From Euphorbia lathyris (Eukaryota; Streptophyta; Magnoliopsida; Malpighiales; Euphorbiaceae), in NCBI RefSeq assembly GCF_963576675.1, contig NC_088913.1, positions 14,645,001-14,709,000 on the forward strand: a stretch of 64,000 nt of DNA, written 5' to 3'. The notes under the pieces were generated by a model that was given only the letters and a program-made list of their open reading frames with translations, made no database searches and was not told the DNA's origin. The position numbers were made by a program, and so were the translations under genes. Of the stretch, positions 24,778 through 37,357 are shown in pieces; the first letter of the stretch is position 1, and each line of letters opens with the position of its first letter.

Positions 24778-25098
24778 GCGTGTTTGTTTTACCTACTGTT
24801 TGTTGTTGCTGTTTGTTGTTTGCTGTTACGGTTTGCTATTTGATGTTGCTGTTGCGGTTTGCTATTAGAAAAGGCTGCTTTTTCAAAAAGTAGAGATTCA
24901 CTGCTTTTGTAAAAGACTGCTTTTCGGGTGTAAAAGGCAAACATGAAGTCATCCAAACACCTAATGCTGAGTTCAGATATAAAAGGCAAACATGATATCA
25001 CTAACCAAGCATCAAATTCTCATTTTTGAAGTGAAAATGTAAACAGGATCATAAAACTGAGCAACTAAAACACTTCCTTAGTTCACACAAACACCCCC
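24778..25098. mobile_element. hAT-like MITE
   Basis: Imperfect terminal inverted repeats: left GGCGTGTTTGTTTTAC, right (reverse complement) GGGGGTGTTTGTGTGAAC. The interior has subterminal 'CTGTTTGTTGTTTGCTGTT' runs and 'AAAAGGCTGCTTTTTCAAAA', a composition known from plant hAT MITEs. About 320 bp, no coding capacity. I could not find a clear 8-bp target duplication, so the boundaries are approximate. Confidence 0.5.
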
Positions 25099-25749
25099 CT
25101 TAATTTAATTTACACAATAAAATAAAATAAAGTAAGGAAGTGGTTTCCACAATAAAGATTACAACCAAAACCAAATAGCTAAAAGACAAATTTAAAGGAT
25201 CATCATAAAAAAAAATCATGAAGATCCTTATATCATCTTCAATTCATCAAGGTGTTAGGTAAAATGCATACTGATCAGTTTATTTTAAATTAATTAAAAC
25301 TTTATTTTTTAAAGGGATAAAATGTAAAAATACCTTTAATTTTTGGAGGCAAGAGCATTTTTATCTTTAACATCTAAAATGATGCAATTTCACACCCAAC
25401 ATTAGAAGCTAAGAGCAATTTCACTTTTAACATTGGCAAATTGGGTCCATTTCAGACATTATTATAAAACACATATTTTGTTCCTTATTTTACACCAAGT
25501 GCTCATAAGTTGATTTAAAATAAGGATTTCATTTTTTTATTTAATAATAGGATTAAAAATTAATATTTTTAAAATATTTGAATTTTTTTGTCCAACTCGT
25601 ACAAAATACAGTATATTTTTTAAAAAAAAATTCACATCTAATCATATATTTGTGATTTGTTACTAATAAGCACATGTGAAGTGTAGATGGCAAGTTTCGT
25701 AACCTAGAAAACAATTTGATGAATAATTTCTCCAAATGACCCAACTTGT
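25099..25749. other. AT-rich intergenic DNA with weak internal repeats
   Basis: No coding sequence. A phrase like 'aagagcaatttcacttttaacattgg' recurs in degraded form near 25345-25440, suggesting an old non-coding repeat. Confidence 0.35.
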
Positions 25750-26249
25750 CAATTGACTTTAGGGTCCTCCCCAACAAAATTTATATGTCCAATACCACCA
25801 ATACCAATATTATCAATAATACCTATATTTCTAGCAATCTTATTATGCTCAAAATCATTAAAAGCATTCCTCATCGCTATCGACATTATGAATAATAACA
25901 GGATTGGGATGCCTTACCTCCTGTGCCCTAAGGTCCACATGTGGTTGAAAAATAGGTCGCTTTTGAGGTGGAGATTATTTCGGGCTTGGTTGACTTTAGG
26001 GTTAAGATCGAAAGATATCTTGATGCCTCCAGTGAAGTCCTTCGGCGGGTTGTGGATGGCTATTCTGCATCTCTATATTGAACTCCTCGAGAGATGCATT
26101 CAACTCCCTCATCCTTTCATCATGCCTTTCATTTTGTACTGTGAGGGCTTCTTTATACAACTTTCCATGCCTTCAAACTTCTTTTCTACAGATTCAAATC
26201 TCTTGTCAATGGATTTCATGGTTTTTTGTGGTAGACGGGGTTGGGCCAT
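25750..26249 (-). pseudogene. gag remnant of gypsy element E
   Basis: The minus-strand frame from Met at 26249 (MAQPRLPQKTMKSID) continues through a frameshift near 26112 into a segment with '...HPQPAEGLHWRHQDIF' and then Asn/Ile/Gly-rich sequence to about 25750. This resembles the N-terminal spacer part of plant Ty3/gypsy gag, before the capsid. Nothing of pol is present. A nonsense codon follows the '...HQDIFRS' segment. Truncated and dead. Confidence 0.6.
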
Positions 26250-26280
26250 TTTCAAGAACAAGTCTCTAGAAGGAAAATGA

Positions 26281-26296
26281 CTCGACTCTGATGCCA
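26281..26296 (-). other. Primer binding site, initiator-Met type (element E)
   Basis: Minus strand TGGCATCAGAGTCGAG two bases after the LTR end. It differs by one base in its first 11 from the common plant site TGGTATCAGAG for tRNA-iMet. Confidence 0.6.
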
Positions 26297-26298
26297 AC

Positions 26299-26986
26299 TG
26301 ATACAGATCGAAATCAGACATGAAGGTTTTAATCGTAAACCTACAAAGCTGTTCCTTCTCAACCATAGCTTGAAGGAGTTGATCCTAAAGAACAAGTCGA
26401 TAAAGCTCCAATGGAGGCTAAAATTGATTTATTTAATTAAAGTTAAGTTTCATTACAAATAAGGAGATTTATATACCTCCTCTAAAGGTGTGAAAAAATA
26501 ATAAAATATCCCCACTAGTGTTACACCTTGAAAGGATAAAGATAGGGGTAGTATGAGAGTAGATGTGCAAATGGAAAAGATGATAATAAACCTAATGGTA
26601 AAATATTAAATAAGATAATGGTATAACAGTAATTTAAAGTGTGGCAGCCCTTGTCCCCTCTCCTTCAACATGGTGAATCAGGCAGCCCACACATCGAGTC
26701 ACATTCCCACATGGCGTGTGGGTGCCTTGCTGCTTCTACGCGCCAAGCGACTGGTGATACACCGAGTGGAATGTCACATGTTATGTCACTGTAGGTCTGA
26801 ACTTTGAGTTACTTCGGCTTGGCCTCACACGGCATGTGGCCTGATGCACATGGTGTGTGAGGCAGTTTTCCTGCCTTGGGAAACTTGGCTCCTCCCGTTG
26901 GGCCCATATTGGAGATGTTCGCATTAGAGGCTTGAAATGAGGGGGCTGGTCAAGTTCAGGAAGTTCGGTGTGAACTACGACAGACA
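26299..26986 (-). repeat. 5' LTR of gypsy element E (688 bp)
   Basis: Minus strand begins TGTCTGTCGTAG and ends CTGTATCA, followed by PBS and gag, so it is a 5' LTR. A TATA box (minus ATATAAA, near 26470) lies inside. The matching 3' LTR is absent. The right edge abuts LINE I sequence, which suggests E inserted into that LINE and later lost its 3' part. Confidence 0.65.
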
Positions 26987-27482
26987 ATGGTCCATTATGT
27001 TAAGTGTAACGTTGATGCGGTAGTGTTTCAATCAGAGAATAGTTTCTGTATGGTTGTACTAGCAATTTTATTGTGTGTTTCAGTTCTTTTGCGGCATGTA
27101 GTATTCAAGTTTCAATAGCGGAGGCATTGGCTCTCCGTGACGCAATGATGTGGGTAGTTTTCACTCCACTTTCAGAATGTTCAGTTTGAAATGGATGCTA
27201 AAGGGGTGGTGGATCGCATTTCATCAAAGGTTCATGATATTACCGAGTTCAGGGTTATTATAGAAGAAATTTGAGATTTGTTACTTATCCATCCAGATTG
27301 TTCTGTGACTTTTGTCCCTATATTAGCCAACGGTGTGGCCCATTCAATGGCTCATCATTCCCGTTCCAATGTTAACTTCTTCAGTGATATTGTTGCTCCT
27401 AGTTGTTTAGATGATGCTCTTTGTATTTACAATGTTTTCATTTCTTAATAATAGTTGGTTTTTTCTATAAAATAAAAATAAA
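26987..27482 (+). pseudogene. LINE I remnant: C-terminal RNase H and 3' end
   Basis: Plus-strand frames give VKCNVDAVVF..., then 'AEALALRDAM', 'FEMDAKGVVDRI', 'HPDCSVTFVPILANGVAHSMA', the pattern of the RNase H domain (RVT_3) at the end of plant L1-type ORF2. Stops and frameshifts occur throughout. The tail 'ttctataaaataaaaataaat' fits a LINE 3' end. The rest of the LINE is missing. Confidence 0.65.
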
Positions 27483-27690
27483 TATTTAATAGGTCGGGTC
27501 TGACTAGAGGTGTTCAAAAAATTAAACTCGACCAAAATCACGAACATATACAGTTCAGTTTTTTAGTCTATTGGATTCTGTTTCGATTATTTTTTTCATA
27601 GTATTTTCATCAGTATGGTTTTGTGATAAAATTACTGAATTATCCGAAACAACTGAAATAAAATTAAATTAATTTTATAACAGATTGAAT
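27483..27690. other. AT-rich spacer between two LINE 3' ends
   Basis: About 200 bp with no recognised feature, lying between the convergent 3' ends of LINEs I (+) and H (-). Confidence 0.35.
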
Positions 27691-28135
27691 TTTTATTTAT
27701 TAGAAGGTAGAGGAATAGGAAATGAGGCCCGGGACATCCCAACAAGGTTGGCACCCATCAGACAACCACCCCCAAATACAAATCAAAATAAATAAATAAA
27801 TAAAACAAAAACCAATAATGTCCAAGAAAGGAATGGTAAAACTAAACGAACCGGTACAAATCTCGGCTGTTACAATTTTCCCAAATATAATTAGAACAGA
27901 AATGAGGATGTGAGTCCTACCAGCGAGGCTCCGAACTGATCCTGCCAGAGTTGGCCAGCGCATCTGCAACCTGATTACCTTCCCGAAAAATGTGCAACAC
28001 AATGAAATGCATTTCACGAACCAACGCGCGATACTTCATAAGCTCCTGATGTTTCTCCTAGGGGCCGATAAGTCAGCATGACGAAGTAGAGATACCACAT
28101 AGGTCGAGTCACTTTCAAGCCAAAAATGATGCCAG
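27691..28135 (-). pseudogene. LINE H, 3' part: RNase H end and 3' UTR
   Basis: Minus strand from 28135 reads HHFWLESDSTYVVSLL..., then 'HIFREGNQVADALANSGR', the second half of an RVT_3 RNase H. It continues directly the domain half ending '...AFNKGW' at 41707; element F was inserted between them. The 3' UTR with AAATAAATAAAT tracts ends near 27691. Confidence 0.8.
28131..28135. repeat. Left target-site duplication of element F
   Basis: GCCAG directly before the LTR, matched by GCCAG at 41702-41706 directly after the other LTR. Confidence 0.88.
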
Positions 28136-28413
28136 TGTTAAGCCCAAAATATACCTAAAATATCATATATAAATACGTTAAATTTACATTGAAATCGTGC
28201 TAAATATATTCATTTAGAATACTTTTACGTTTTTATTTACTTCTTTGATGCAAGGTACTTAATTATTTGGTTAAATCCAAATATGAGCTAAAACGGATCT
28301 AAAACGGAGCTAAAATGGAGGGAAAACCTAAAAAGCGTACCAAGAATACGTATCAGTCAGAAGAACGCTCAAGGAGGACAAGAAGCAGTCGAGAGACGGG
28401 GAGAAAAGCCCCT

Positions 28414-28448
28414 GTCGCGACTGAGATTTTCAGAATCTCAGTCGCGAC
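28414..28448. other. 35-nt perfect hairpin in LTR of F
   Basis: Fifteen-base arms GTCGCGACTGAGATT / AATCTCAGTCGCGAC with loop TTCAG. Repeated at 40436-40470 in the 3' LTR and, with loop TTGAA, at 37027-37061 inside the element. Confidence 0.85.
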
Positions 28449-28655
28449 ATACGAAAGCTGAACTCCGAAAAAACGAAGTCTTCAACTCGCCCCTGCACCC
28501 CCTATCGCGACTGAGATTCTCAAAATCTCAACTGAGACAGCGAAGAATTCTGCACATATTTCACATGTTTTAATCCGAGAAACGCGTCTGTTCGTTTGGA
28601 TAAAAGCGACCCTTCACCAACGGACACGACCCATCAATTACAACCCTTCAACAAC

Positions 28656-28663
28656 TATAAATA
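28656..28663 (+). promoter_or_regulatory. TATA box of LTR F
   Basis: TATAAATA about 520 bp into the LTR, downstream of the hairpins; the same sequence is in the 3' LTR. Confidence 0.6.
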
Positions 28664-29685
28664 AGTGATCCATTTTAGAAATTAATGTCGTTGGCTAAGT
28701 TAGAAAAGTTAGAGAAATCAGAGAGTTATTATGTTGAGTTTCTGATTCAGAAAAGAGTCAGAAAGTTAGATTTCATTTCTGTAAACAAACTTGATGTACA
28801 CAAGTTGTTATTAGATTAGTTATAAACACAGTATTAGTTTAGTTTCAAAGGTTGATCAGAGACAAGTTTTCATTCTGGTAGCGGACTAACCGGTCCCTAT
28901 TCTGAAGATTCAGCGAGAAGAACTAACGGCTGAAGGGCAAAAGGGTCTGACAAACCTACGGAGTTTGAGGGAAAGATTGACAACCCGGATCTCAAAGTTT
29001 TCATCACAATGCTTTCCATGTTTCTACTTCTCTGTTAACTTGTGAAGATTCACATTTCATTAATGATATATTTATTTTATTCAATACATTCTTTCTGTTG
29101 TTATTTTGATATTGTTCTGACAAAATGATTTTCAAAATGATAAATTGGTGTTTTTATTAAAACATTTTATTCCATCTTATTCATATAAGAACTTTGTTGA
29201 ACACTTGAAAGAATTAGTTTTTACGGATGATATGATCGTGATCGCGGATTATCGGATATAAAATACTAATTTGATTAGGGTAGAAATATGCTCCGAACCA
29301 GAGAGATTTCTACGGTTCAAAGCCATTTAATTGAATAAATTCCTATATTATTACATGTCCATAATCTTACCAAAGTTAAAGTTGTTTTCTTTGCTTTATG
29401 AAAATAAGTTTTATACCTTCTATTTATTCCAATTGCGGAAGTATCTGTCTTGTAATCAAAATCTCAAGACGGAATTGTTCTCTAAATTCAATATAATATT
29501 CTTATCTAATCCTAATTTATCCGAACCAATTCAATCAATTAAACGATTTTCTTTTGTTAAACCTAAACACGTGAAGAAAACTGAATTAAATAAGTTTTTA
29601 GTTAAAAAGCGTTCCCTGTGGGTTCGATATCTTTTATTACTACAAGCGTATACCGTGCACTTGCGGAAATCGCTTCACAAGTTTT

Positions 29686-29703
29686 TGGCGCCGTTGCCGG
29701 GGA
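29686..29703 (+). other. Primer binding site, tRNA-Asp type (element F)
   Basis: TGGCGCCGTTGCCGGGGA six bases after the LTR end, the site typical of Athila elements. Confidence 0.88.
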
Positions 29704-29865
29704 ATGCCAAAATTTTTGACAAAATTTTAGATTTTTCGTGTTTTATTTCGAATCTAGGTTTAAACATACTTATTTTAACTTTTTGCAATTTATTAATTTA
29801 CTAATTTATTTATTTTTCAAATTCTGTTTTGTAGGTAGTTTCGGTTCGTGCAAGATTTCAGGTTC

Positions 29866-32800
29866 ATGCGCAGTTCTCGAAGTTCAGGCATTGTACCAGA
29901 CCCTATAGACCCAGAAATTGAGAAAACCATTAGGAAGAACAAGAAAAACAAAAATAAGACTCCAGCAAAAACATATACCGAGCCAGGAAAAATGGCAGAT
30001 CCACCAACACTTATGGATTACGCTAGGCCAGGTGTGGCCGGTGTAACCAATAGTATCGTTAGACCCAGAATCACCGCAAACCAATTTGAAATTAAGCCAG
30101 CTTTGCTTAATATGTTGCAAAATAATGTAACATTTTACGGGTTACCTAACGAAAATCCTAACACCCATTTAACAAATTTCCTTGAAATTTGTGACACTTT
30201 TAAAATCTCAGATGTGACTGCAGAAGCAATCAAACTTCGCCTTTTCCTTTCACTTTCAAGGATAGAGCCAAAGAATGGTTAACTTCTATGCCAGCCGCAA
30301 CTTTTGCCACTTGGGAACAATTAGCCCAAGCATTTTTATCAAAATATATTCCTTTAGCAAAAACCGCAAGAGTCATAAAAGAGTTAACATCTTTTTCTCA
30401 AAATGATAATGAGACTCTTTATGAGACTTGGGAACGTTTTAAAGAACTTCAATGTTTATGCCCACACCACCAGTTACCCGTTGAACTTTTAATGCAAACA
30501 TTTTACAATGGACTAAATCCTACAACTAGGGGTTCATTAGATGCTATGTCGGGAGAGCTATTTATGAAGAAAACATCAGCCCAAGCGAGAGAACTTTTGG
30601 AGGAAATGACAATCAACAGCAGTATGTGGCCCGCGGAACGTGGACATATACCGGTGGAAAAACCATCATCCTCAACCACACCATCAGTTAAAGGTATAGT
30701 TGAACTTGATCCAGTCGCGATGTTACTAGCCCAATTTTCTGCCTTATCGCACAAAATTGACAGGTTTATGGCACCGTGTGATTCTAATGGTAATCCAATC
30801 CAAACGGATGTGGATTACGAAAACATGAGTGAGATCGAACAGGTAAATTTTGTCCAAGGGCAAAACCAAACTAATAATCCTTATTCTAATACTTATAATT
30901 CTGGATGGAGAAATCATCCTAACTTTAACTGGAAAGATAACAATAACAATAATGCAAGTGCTAATCAAAATCGTACCACTAATTATCAAAATCAGTCAAG
31001 AGATACGATTAGCACTTTATCTTCTAAAATCGACAAGTTTATAGATGCTATCAGTGGAAAAATAAGTAATCACGACGATGGTTTTAAACGGATCAAAAAT
31101 ACGTTCGATCAGCTTATTAAAAACCACTCATCTAGCATCCATAATTTGGAGGTTCAAATTGGTCAACTTGCTAAATCAATTCTATCCCGAAAAGAGGGAA
31201 GTCTTCCCAGCCATATGGAAGAAAATCCGAAAGAGCGGGTAAAGGCTATCACTCTTCATTCAGGGAAAAATTATCAAGGGCCGGAAATGCCCAAAGATGC
31301 AACATTAACAGGAACTGATTTATCAAAATCCAAAGAAGATATCTTAAACACAAATAGTTCACCATTTGACACAAGTACTAAAACTTTTGTACCCAAACCA
31401 CCTTTTCTGCAGAAAGTCCGAAATAAGGACTATGATAAACAACTTCTAACGTTTTTAGATAAACTTAAAAATTTGCACATCAATTTAACGTTTATGGATG
31501 CAATCACGCAAATTCCTAACTATGGTAAGTTTTTAAAAGATTTAATTTCAAAGAAAATCAGTTGGGAAGGAATTTCATCCATTTCGTTAACTGAAGACTG
31601 TAGTTCAATCGTGTCAAGTAATTTGCCCACTAAACTCAAAGATCCTGGATGTTTTACTATTCCGTGTAAGTTGAGAGATATTGAATCCCCAAGTTGTCTT
31701 TGTGATTTAGGAGCAAGTATAAACTTAATGTCGTTGTCTATTTTTAACAAGTTAGGTTTAGAAGAAGATATCAAACGTACCAATATGGTTTTGCAATTAG
31801 CGGATCAAACCACTAAGAGACCATATGGTATAATTGAAGATGTTTTAGTCAAAGTCGATAAATTTATTTTTCCTACCGATTTTGTTATATTAGACTTTGC
31901 ATATGATGTAAATTGCCCTTTAATTTTCGGTAGACCGTTTATGAACACGGGACGCGCTCTAGTAGATGTGTTGGAAGGGAAGGTAGTTTTAAGGATAGGA
32001 GAAGATAAGATCGAGTTTAATATGAACAAAGCGATGAAATACCCTATGGAGGAATTCGCTTCTATGAAACTTGATTTAGTCGAGGAATGTGTCAATGACG
32101 TTATTCAAAGTGAAGAAATAATTGAACCTATAATGGGTGAGGAATTAGAAGATAAGGACCCAGAGCCTTTGATTCGAGAAGATGGACCAGTTCCGCCTTC
32201 AGTTGTAATACCCCCTAAATTAGAACTTAAAGTGTTACCCAGTCATTTGAGGTACGCTTTCTTAGGCGAAGGCGATTCTCTACCTATAATTATTTCTAAC
32301 AAATTAACAAATGATCAAGAAGAAAAATTGAAAGAAGTTGTTAGAAATAGGATAGGAAGTATGGGATGGCAAATTTCAGACTTAAAAGGAATTAATCATA
32401 GTATCGTAATGCATAGAATTCACTTAGAAGAGGATAAGCCACCTAAAGCGGATAGGCAAAGACGCTTAAATCCGAACATGAAAGAGGTAGTCAAAAATGA
32501 GATTACTAAACTTCTCGACAATGGAATCATTTATCCGATTTCGGATAGTGAATGGGTTAGTCCAATCCATTGTGTACCCAAAAAAGGAGGCATAACTGTT
32601 GTAAGAAATGATGAAGGTGAACTGATACCTACACGAACCACCACCGGTTGGAGGGTTTGTATAGACTATAGGAACCTAAACAAAGCAACTAGGAAAGATC
32701 ATTTTCCTCTACCTTTCATTGATCAAATGATCGAAAGGATAGCCGGTCATGCATTTTATTATTTCCTAGATGGTTATTCCGGATCAAATTTACATTTACC

Positions 32801-35115
32801 CGGATGACCAAGACAAAACAACCTTCACGTGTCCTTACGGAACATTTTCATATAGGAGAATGCCTTTTGGTCTATGTAATGCACCAGCAACATTTCAACG
32901 ATGTATGACAGCAATATTTAATGACTTCATTGAAGATATAATGGAAGTTTTCATGGATGATTTTTCAGTTTATGGAGATTCTTTCGATGCATGTTTACAG
33001 AACTTAGATAAAGTATTGTCTAGATGTGAGGAAACGAATTTAGTATTAAATTGGGAAAAATGTCATTTCATGGTAGACGAAGGAATTGTTTTAGGTCATA
33101 AGATATCTGAAAAAGGTTTAGAAGTGGACAGAGCAAAGACTTCAGTTATAGAAAAATTACCCCCACCAACCACTGTTAAGGGAGTAAGATCATTTTTAGG
33201 TCATGCAGGTTTTTACAGAAGGTTTATAAAGAAATTTTCTGTAATCTCCAAACCACTTACTAATTTGCTTATGAAAGATTCAACTTTTGATTTTAATGAG
33301 GATTGTTTACAAGCTTTCAATACCTTGAAAACGGCTTTAGTCAGTACACCTATAATATCGAAACCCGATTGGAATTTACCTTTCGAAATTATGTGCGATG
33401 CGAGTGACTTAGCTGTAAGATGTGTATTAGGTCAAAGGAAGGACAAGAAACTTCATGTTATATATTATGCGAGTCACACATTGTCAGGTGCACAGTTAAA
33501 TTACACCACAACTGAAAAAGAAATGTTGGTAGTAGTTTTTTCATGTGATAAGTTTCGATCTTACTTGTTAGGATCTAAAGTCATCATTTATACAGATCAT
33601 GTAGCTTTACGATATTTATTTGCTAAGAAAGATGCAAAACCGCGTCTTATTAGATGGGTTTTATTATTGCAAGAATTTGACATAGAGATTAAAGATAAAA
33701 AGGGAGTTGAAAACCTTGTCGCCGATCATCTATCAAGACTTGAGGATGAAAACGGTCCCATCGGTGAAACATTAGGCATTCGAGATGATTTCCCCGATGA
33801 ACATCTCATGCAAGTACAAAGTGTCATAGCTCTATGGTATGCGGATATAGCCAATTACTTAGCTGCACATGTTGTGCCAGATGGATTGAATTCTCAGCAA
33901 AAGAAGAAATTCTTTTCAGAGGTTAAGAGATATTTTTAGGAAGATCCATTTCTGTTCAAAACATGCGGCGATGGAATACTTAGGAGATGTGTTAGTGAGT
34001 TTGAATATGACCCTATAATGTTGGAATGTCATGCTAGTGCTTACGGAGGTCATAATAGCGTAAGCAAAACAGCAGCTAGAATACTAGAATGCGGATTCTT
34101 TTGGCCTACTTTGTTTAAAGATGTCCGTTCATTTATTATCCGCTGTGATAAATGTCAAAGAACCGGGAATTTAGGAAGGAGAGATGAGATGCCTCTCACG
34201 AACATATTGGAAGTTGAAATCTTCGACGTATGGGGGATCGATTTCATTGGTCCTTTTCCTACTTCGTTTGGCAAAAATTATATATTAGTAGCCGTAGATT
34301 ATGTTTCAAAGTGGGTTGAAGCAATTGCAACCCCGACAAATGATTCTAAAGTAGTTGTTAAGTTTTTAAATGCAATATTCTATCGATTTGGAGTTCCTAG
34401 AGTTATGGTAAGCGACGGTGGTACTCATTTCGTAAATAGAAGTTTTGAGTTACTTATGAAAAAATACGGAGTACACCACCGTATCTCTACGCCGTACCAT
34501 CCTCAAACGAATGGTCAAGCGGAAATATCAAATAGAGAGTTCAAATGGATACTTGAGAAAACAGTTTTGTCTTCTAGAAGAGACTGGGCACATAAACTTA
34601 ACGATGCATTATGGGCATACCGTACTGCATTTAAAACACCTATCGGAATGACACCTTATAGATTAGTCTATGGTAAAGCTTGTCATTTGCCGGTAGAGTT
34701 AGAACATAAAGCATATTGGGCTATAAAAACCCTTAATTATGATTTGCAACGCGCAGGAAAAAAGCGTTTGTTCGACTTAAACGAGTTGGATGAATTACGC
34801 TATTTGTCCTACGAAAATGCAAGAATTTATAAGGAAAATGTTAAAAAGTGGCATGATGCCAAAATCAAAATTAAAAACTTTAATGTTGGGGATAAAGTCT
34901 TACTTTTTAATTCGAGATTAAAGTTATTTCCAGGTAAGCTAAAATCTAGATGGACTGGACCATTTTTGGTTGTTAAAACATTTGATTACGGAACTTTGGA
35001 GCTAGAAAAGTCCAATGGCGATCGATTAAAAGTCAATGGTAATCGTTGCAAGATTTATTTCGACGGAGCTCCAATTCAAGCAATTGAATCCGTGGACGAA
35101 TTCTATGAAAATTAA
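29866..35115 (+). pseudogene. gag-pol: gag-pol of Athila element F (broken)
   Basis: gag starts at Met 29866 (MRSSRSSGIVPDP), with a Retrotrans_gag domain (TWEQLAQAFLSKY). Protease has CDLGASINLM (about 31700). RT has [15 protein letters not shown] and the FMDDF active site (about 32950). RNase H has [11 protein letters not shown]. Integrase has a C-x2-C (CDKCQR), WGIDFIG, SDGGTHF and a Glu in NGQAEIS. Order gag-PR-RT-RH-INT and the motifs fit the Athila lineage. Breaks: frameshift near 30250, frameshift in RT near 32780 where a few bases are missing, and TAG at 33937. The stop at 35113 closes the integrase. Confidence 0.94.
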
Positions 35116-35685
35116 TTTATTTAGTTTTCATATTTTTAATTTATAGTTTTTCTTATTTTATGTTCATAATTTTTATTTTTTTTTTCTTCTTTTTAATTTA
35201 TTTATTTTTATTTTATTTTTATTTTTATTTTTATTTTTTTCTTTTACTTTAATTTTTATTTTTATTTTGTGTACAAATAAGTTTTGTCAACATTAAAATT
35301 TTATTCTAGTCATGTTTTGAAAATGATTTCATTAAGTGTTAAGTGTTATTGAGAAATTAAAAATGCAAAAATCTCAGTTGAGATTTTCCATGTTTCAGGA
35401 TTTGGAAATCTCAGTTGAGATTCTGATAATCTCAGTTGAGATTTTCTGTCTTTTCCAATTTGAAATAACTGTAACGGATTACATCCATCTGATTTTAAAA
35501 TTTCTGTCAGTTGAATCGAAGAGCTATCACTTTGGCATCTTTTCTTTTTAACAGACACAACCTTTCACTTATATGTCTTATATATTCCTGTAGGATCAGA
35601 CTTATTCCATTTTCATTTCATCTTTCTGAATTTCTTTCTCAAATTCTCAATCCTACAGACACCATTTTCTTTCTCTCTCATAAAC
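35116..35685 (+). other. Non-coding spacer with T-rich tract and palindromic motifs (element F)
   Basis: T-rich low complexity at about 35125-35270. Three copies of AATCTCAGTTGAGATT at 35370, 35407 and 35428. No supported coding sequence before Met 35686. Confidence 0.5.
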
Positions 35686-36582
35686 ATGACCAAGTCTTTG
35701 AAAAATGTTCGAAAACACACTTCTGCTCAAAGCGGGAAAATTGATATCTCTGATCGTTATGGCGTATGGTTTCCAATCTATAATCATGACGAAGGGAAAT
35801 GTTTTCTGCAGTTTAGATATGCTCAATTCTTTGGTATGATGTATATGGACGAGTTTCTGAATGAGGAACTCGGGATAAGCGAAGACATAGATCGCTATCT
35901 GACTAATTTGGGATGGACCAAATTTGTTTCTATGAAATTTTCTATAATTGGGAATTGGGTTCTAGAGTTTTTATCCACCGTTCGATTCATCAATAAGAGT
36001 CGTGTTCGTCTCAGTTTTCGTTGTGAGGGGAAGGTATTCACTTTTGGATATCCAGAACTTCATAATTGGTTTGGATTTCCACCCCGAGACACAACTCAGC
36101 ACCATCCTGGACGGGATATGACTTCTACAGACATATGGAGGATGTTAACAGGATTTTGGCGATTCAATCCACGTCTTGCCTTCAACAAATCCATAAATTC
36201 TAACTCCATGCTGTATCTACAAAAATTCCTCTATCATAGTCTTTTTGGTCGAGTCAGTAGCAATGTTGTGAAAGATACTGATCTTTATGTGTTAGGCGAT
36301 GTTTTCCAAGGCAACTCAGTGAACTCTTCGAAGATTCTAATGGAGGGGTTAGTTGCCGCTTCCCGTTTGAAGAACCGGAAGATTGGGTTCGCCAATATCA
36401 TTTGTGGAATCATTTTAGGAGCCAAGGGAACCATTTATGTCCCTTGGACTGATATGGAACCATTCCCTATTCTTGACTACGAGTTCTTGGAAAATGAGGG
36501 GCTTGTCAAACGAGTTTTTTTGTTCTGGTCCAACATTCCTTTCTACACCAGAGAGGCAAGTCTTCATTCAAACGAAGATTAA
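35686..36582 (+). CDS. ATHILA ORF-1-like protein, first copy (element F)
   Basis: Intact 298-residue frame. It shows the pattern of the ATHILA ORF-1 family: an N-terminal segment ending 'IDRYLTNLGW', a central 'LEFLSTVRF...LSFRCEGKVFTFGYPELHNWFGFP', then 'IWRMLTGFWRFNP', 'SLFGRV' and 'NIICGIILGAKG'. Such genes lie in or beside Athila elements; their function is unknown. It sits downstream of integrase in the place of the env-like gene of some Athila elements, but I see no signal peptide or membrane segment. It has a related second copy at 37358-38617. It is the only long gene of F without a break, and palindromic motifs precede it. Confidence 0.75.
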   Translation: MTKSLKNVRKHTSAQSGKIDISDRYGVWFPIYNHDEGKCFLQFRYAQFFGMMYMDEFLNEELGISEDIDRYLTNLGWTKFVSMKFSIIGNWVLEFLSTVRFINKSRVRLSFRCEGKVFTFGYPELHNWFGFPPRDTTQHHPGRDMTSTDIWRMLTGFWRFNPRLAFNKSINSNSMLYLQKFLYHSLFGRVSSNVVKDTDLYVLGDVFQGNSVNSSKILMEGLVAASRLKNRKIGFANIICGIILGAKGTIYVPWTDMEPFPILDYEFLENEGLVKRVFLFWSNIPFYTREASLHSNED

Positions 36583-37357
36583 CAGGGCCAATGCACGTCG
36601 TTTTTCCAATTCTTAGGGATATAATTTGAGTTTCTGTTGTTTTATTGTATATATGAGTGTTTGTTTATAATTTGAGTTTTTATGAGTAAGATGTTTTTAT
36701 GTAAATATGTATTAAGGTATAGTTTTTCTTTTAATTATGATCAATAAAAGTGCATTAATTCTTTATTTTATTTCTTTCATTTAAGGAACAACCCTTGGTT
36801 TTCCTTCAATTTAATGTTTCAGTTTTGTTTATCTCAGTTTCAGGGATTAATATTCACATTAATGTCACTTAATTATAAGAGGAATTGGTTTAGTCATGTT
36901 AAAATTGTCAAAAAGAGTCCCATTTTTACCCAGAAATTTCAGAATCTCAGTTGAGATTCTGAAATCTCAGTTGAGACAGCAACAGGGCAACTTTCAGGAA
37001 AAATTCGTCCCCCTTGCCTACTTGCTGTCGCGACTGAGATTTTGAAAATCTCAGTCGCGACACGCGACTTCCAGGGACAGGATATGGGGCGAATTTTGAC
37101 TCTTTTCCTATTCCTACTCTAAATTACTTACCTATTCATCTATCTTAATCAATACCTATTACTTACACCTATTTAAATCACCTATATTTACACCAATCAA
37201 TCATCTTTTCTCTTCCCAATACCAAGATTCACTCACCTTCCCCATAAATCTTTACCATATTCATCTTCTTCTTCCCTAAATCACCACCATTATCTTTTAC
37301 TCTTCCTTTCATTCTTTCATATTTTCTTCATCTCATTCACCAAATTTCACAAACAAA
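36583..37357 (+). other. Spacer between the two ORF-1-like genes of F
   Basis: AT-rich, non-coding. Holds AATCTCAGTTGAGATT at 36943 and a second partial copy at 36962, and the full 35-nt hairpin at 37027-37061. C-rich/TTC leader sequence follows up to the next Met. Confidence 0.55.

Larger units (their letters stand above)
28136..29679 (+). repeat. 5' LTR of Athila element F
   Basis: TGTTAAGCCC...CTTCACA. Contains a 35-nt hairpin (28414-28448), a weaker second one (about 28504-28538) and a TATA box (28656-28663, TATAAATA). The 3' half (29331-29679) gives long frames that are also present in the 3' LTR; these are LTR sequence and not genes. Confidence 0.95.

Noticed and set aside
29331..29804. 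Frame of 157 codons before Athila gag (and 41353-41628)
   Set aside because: Lies in the LTR and primer-site region, is duplicated in the 3' LTR, and resembles no protein.
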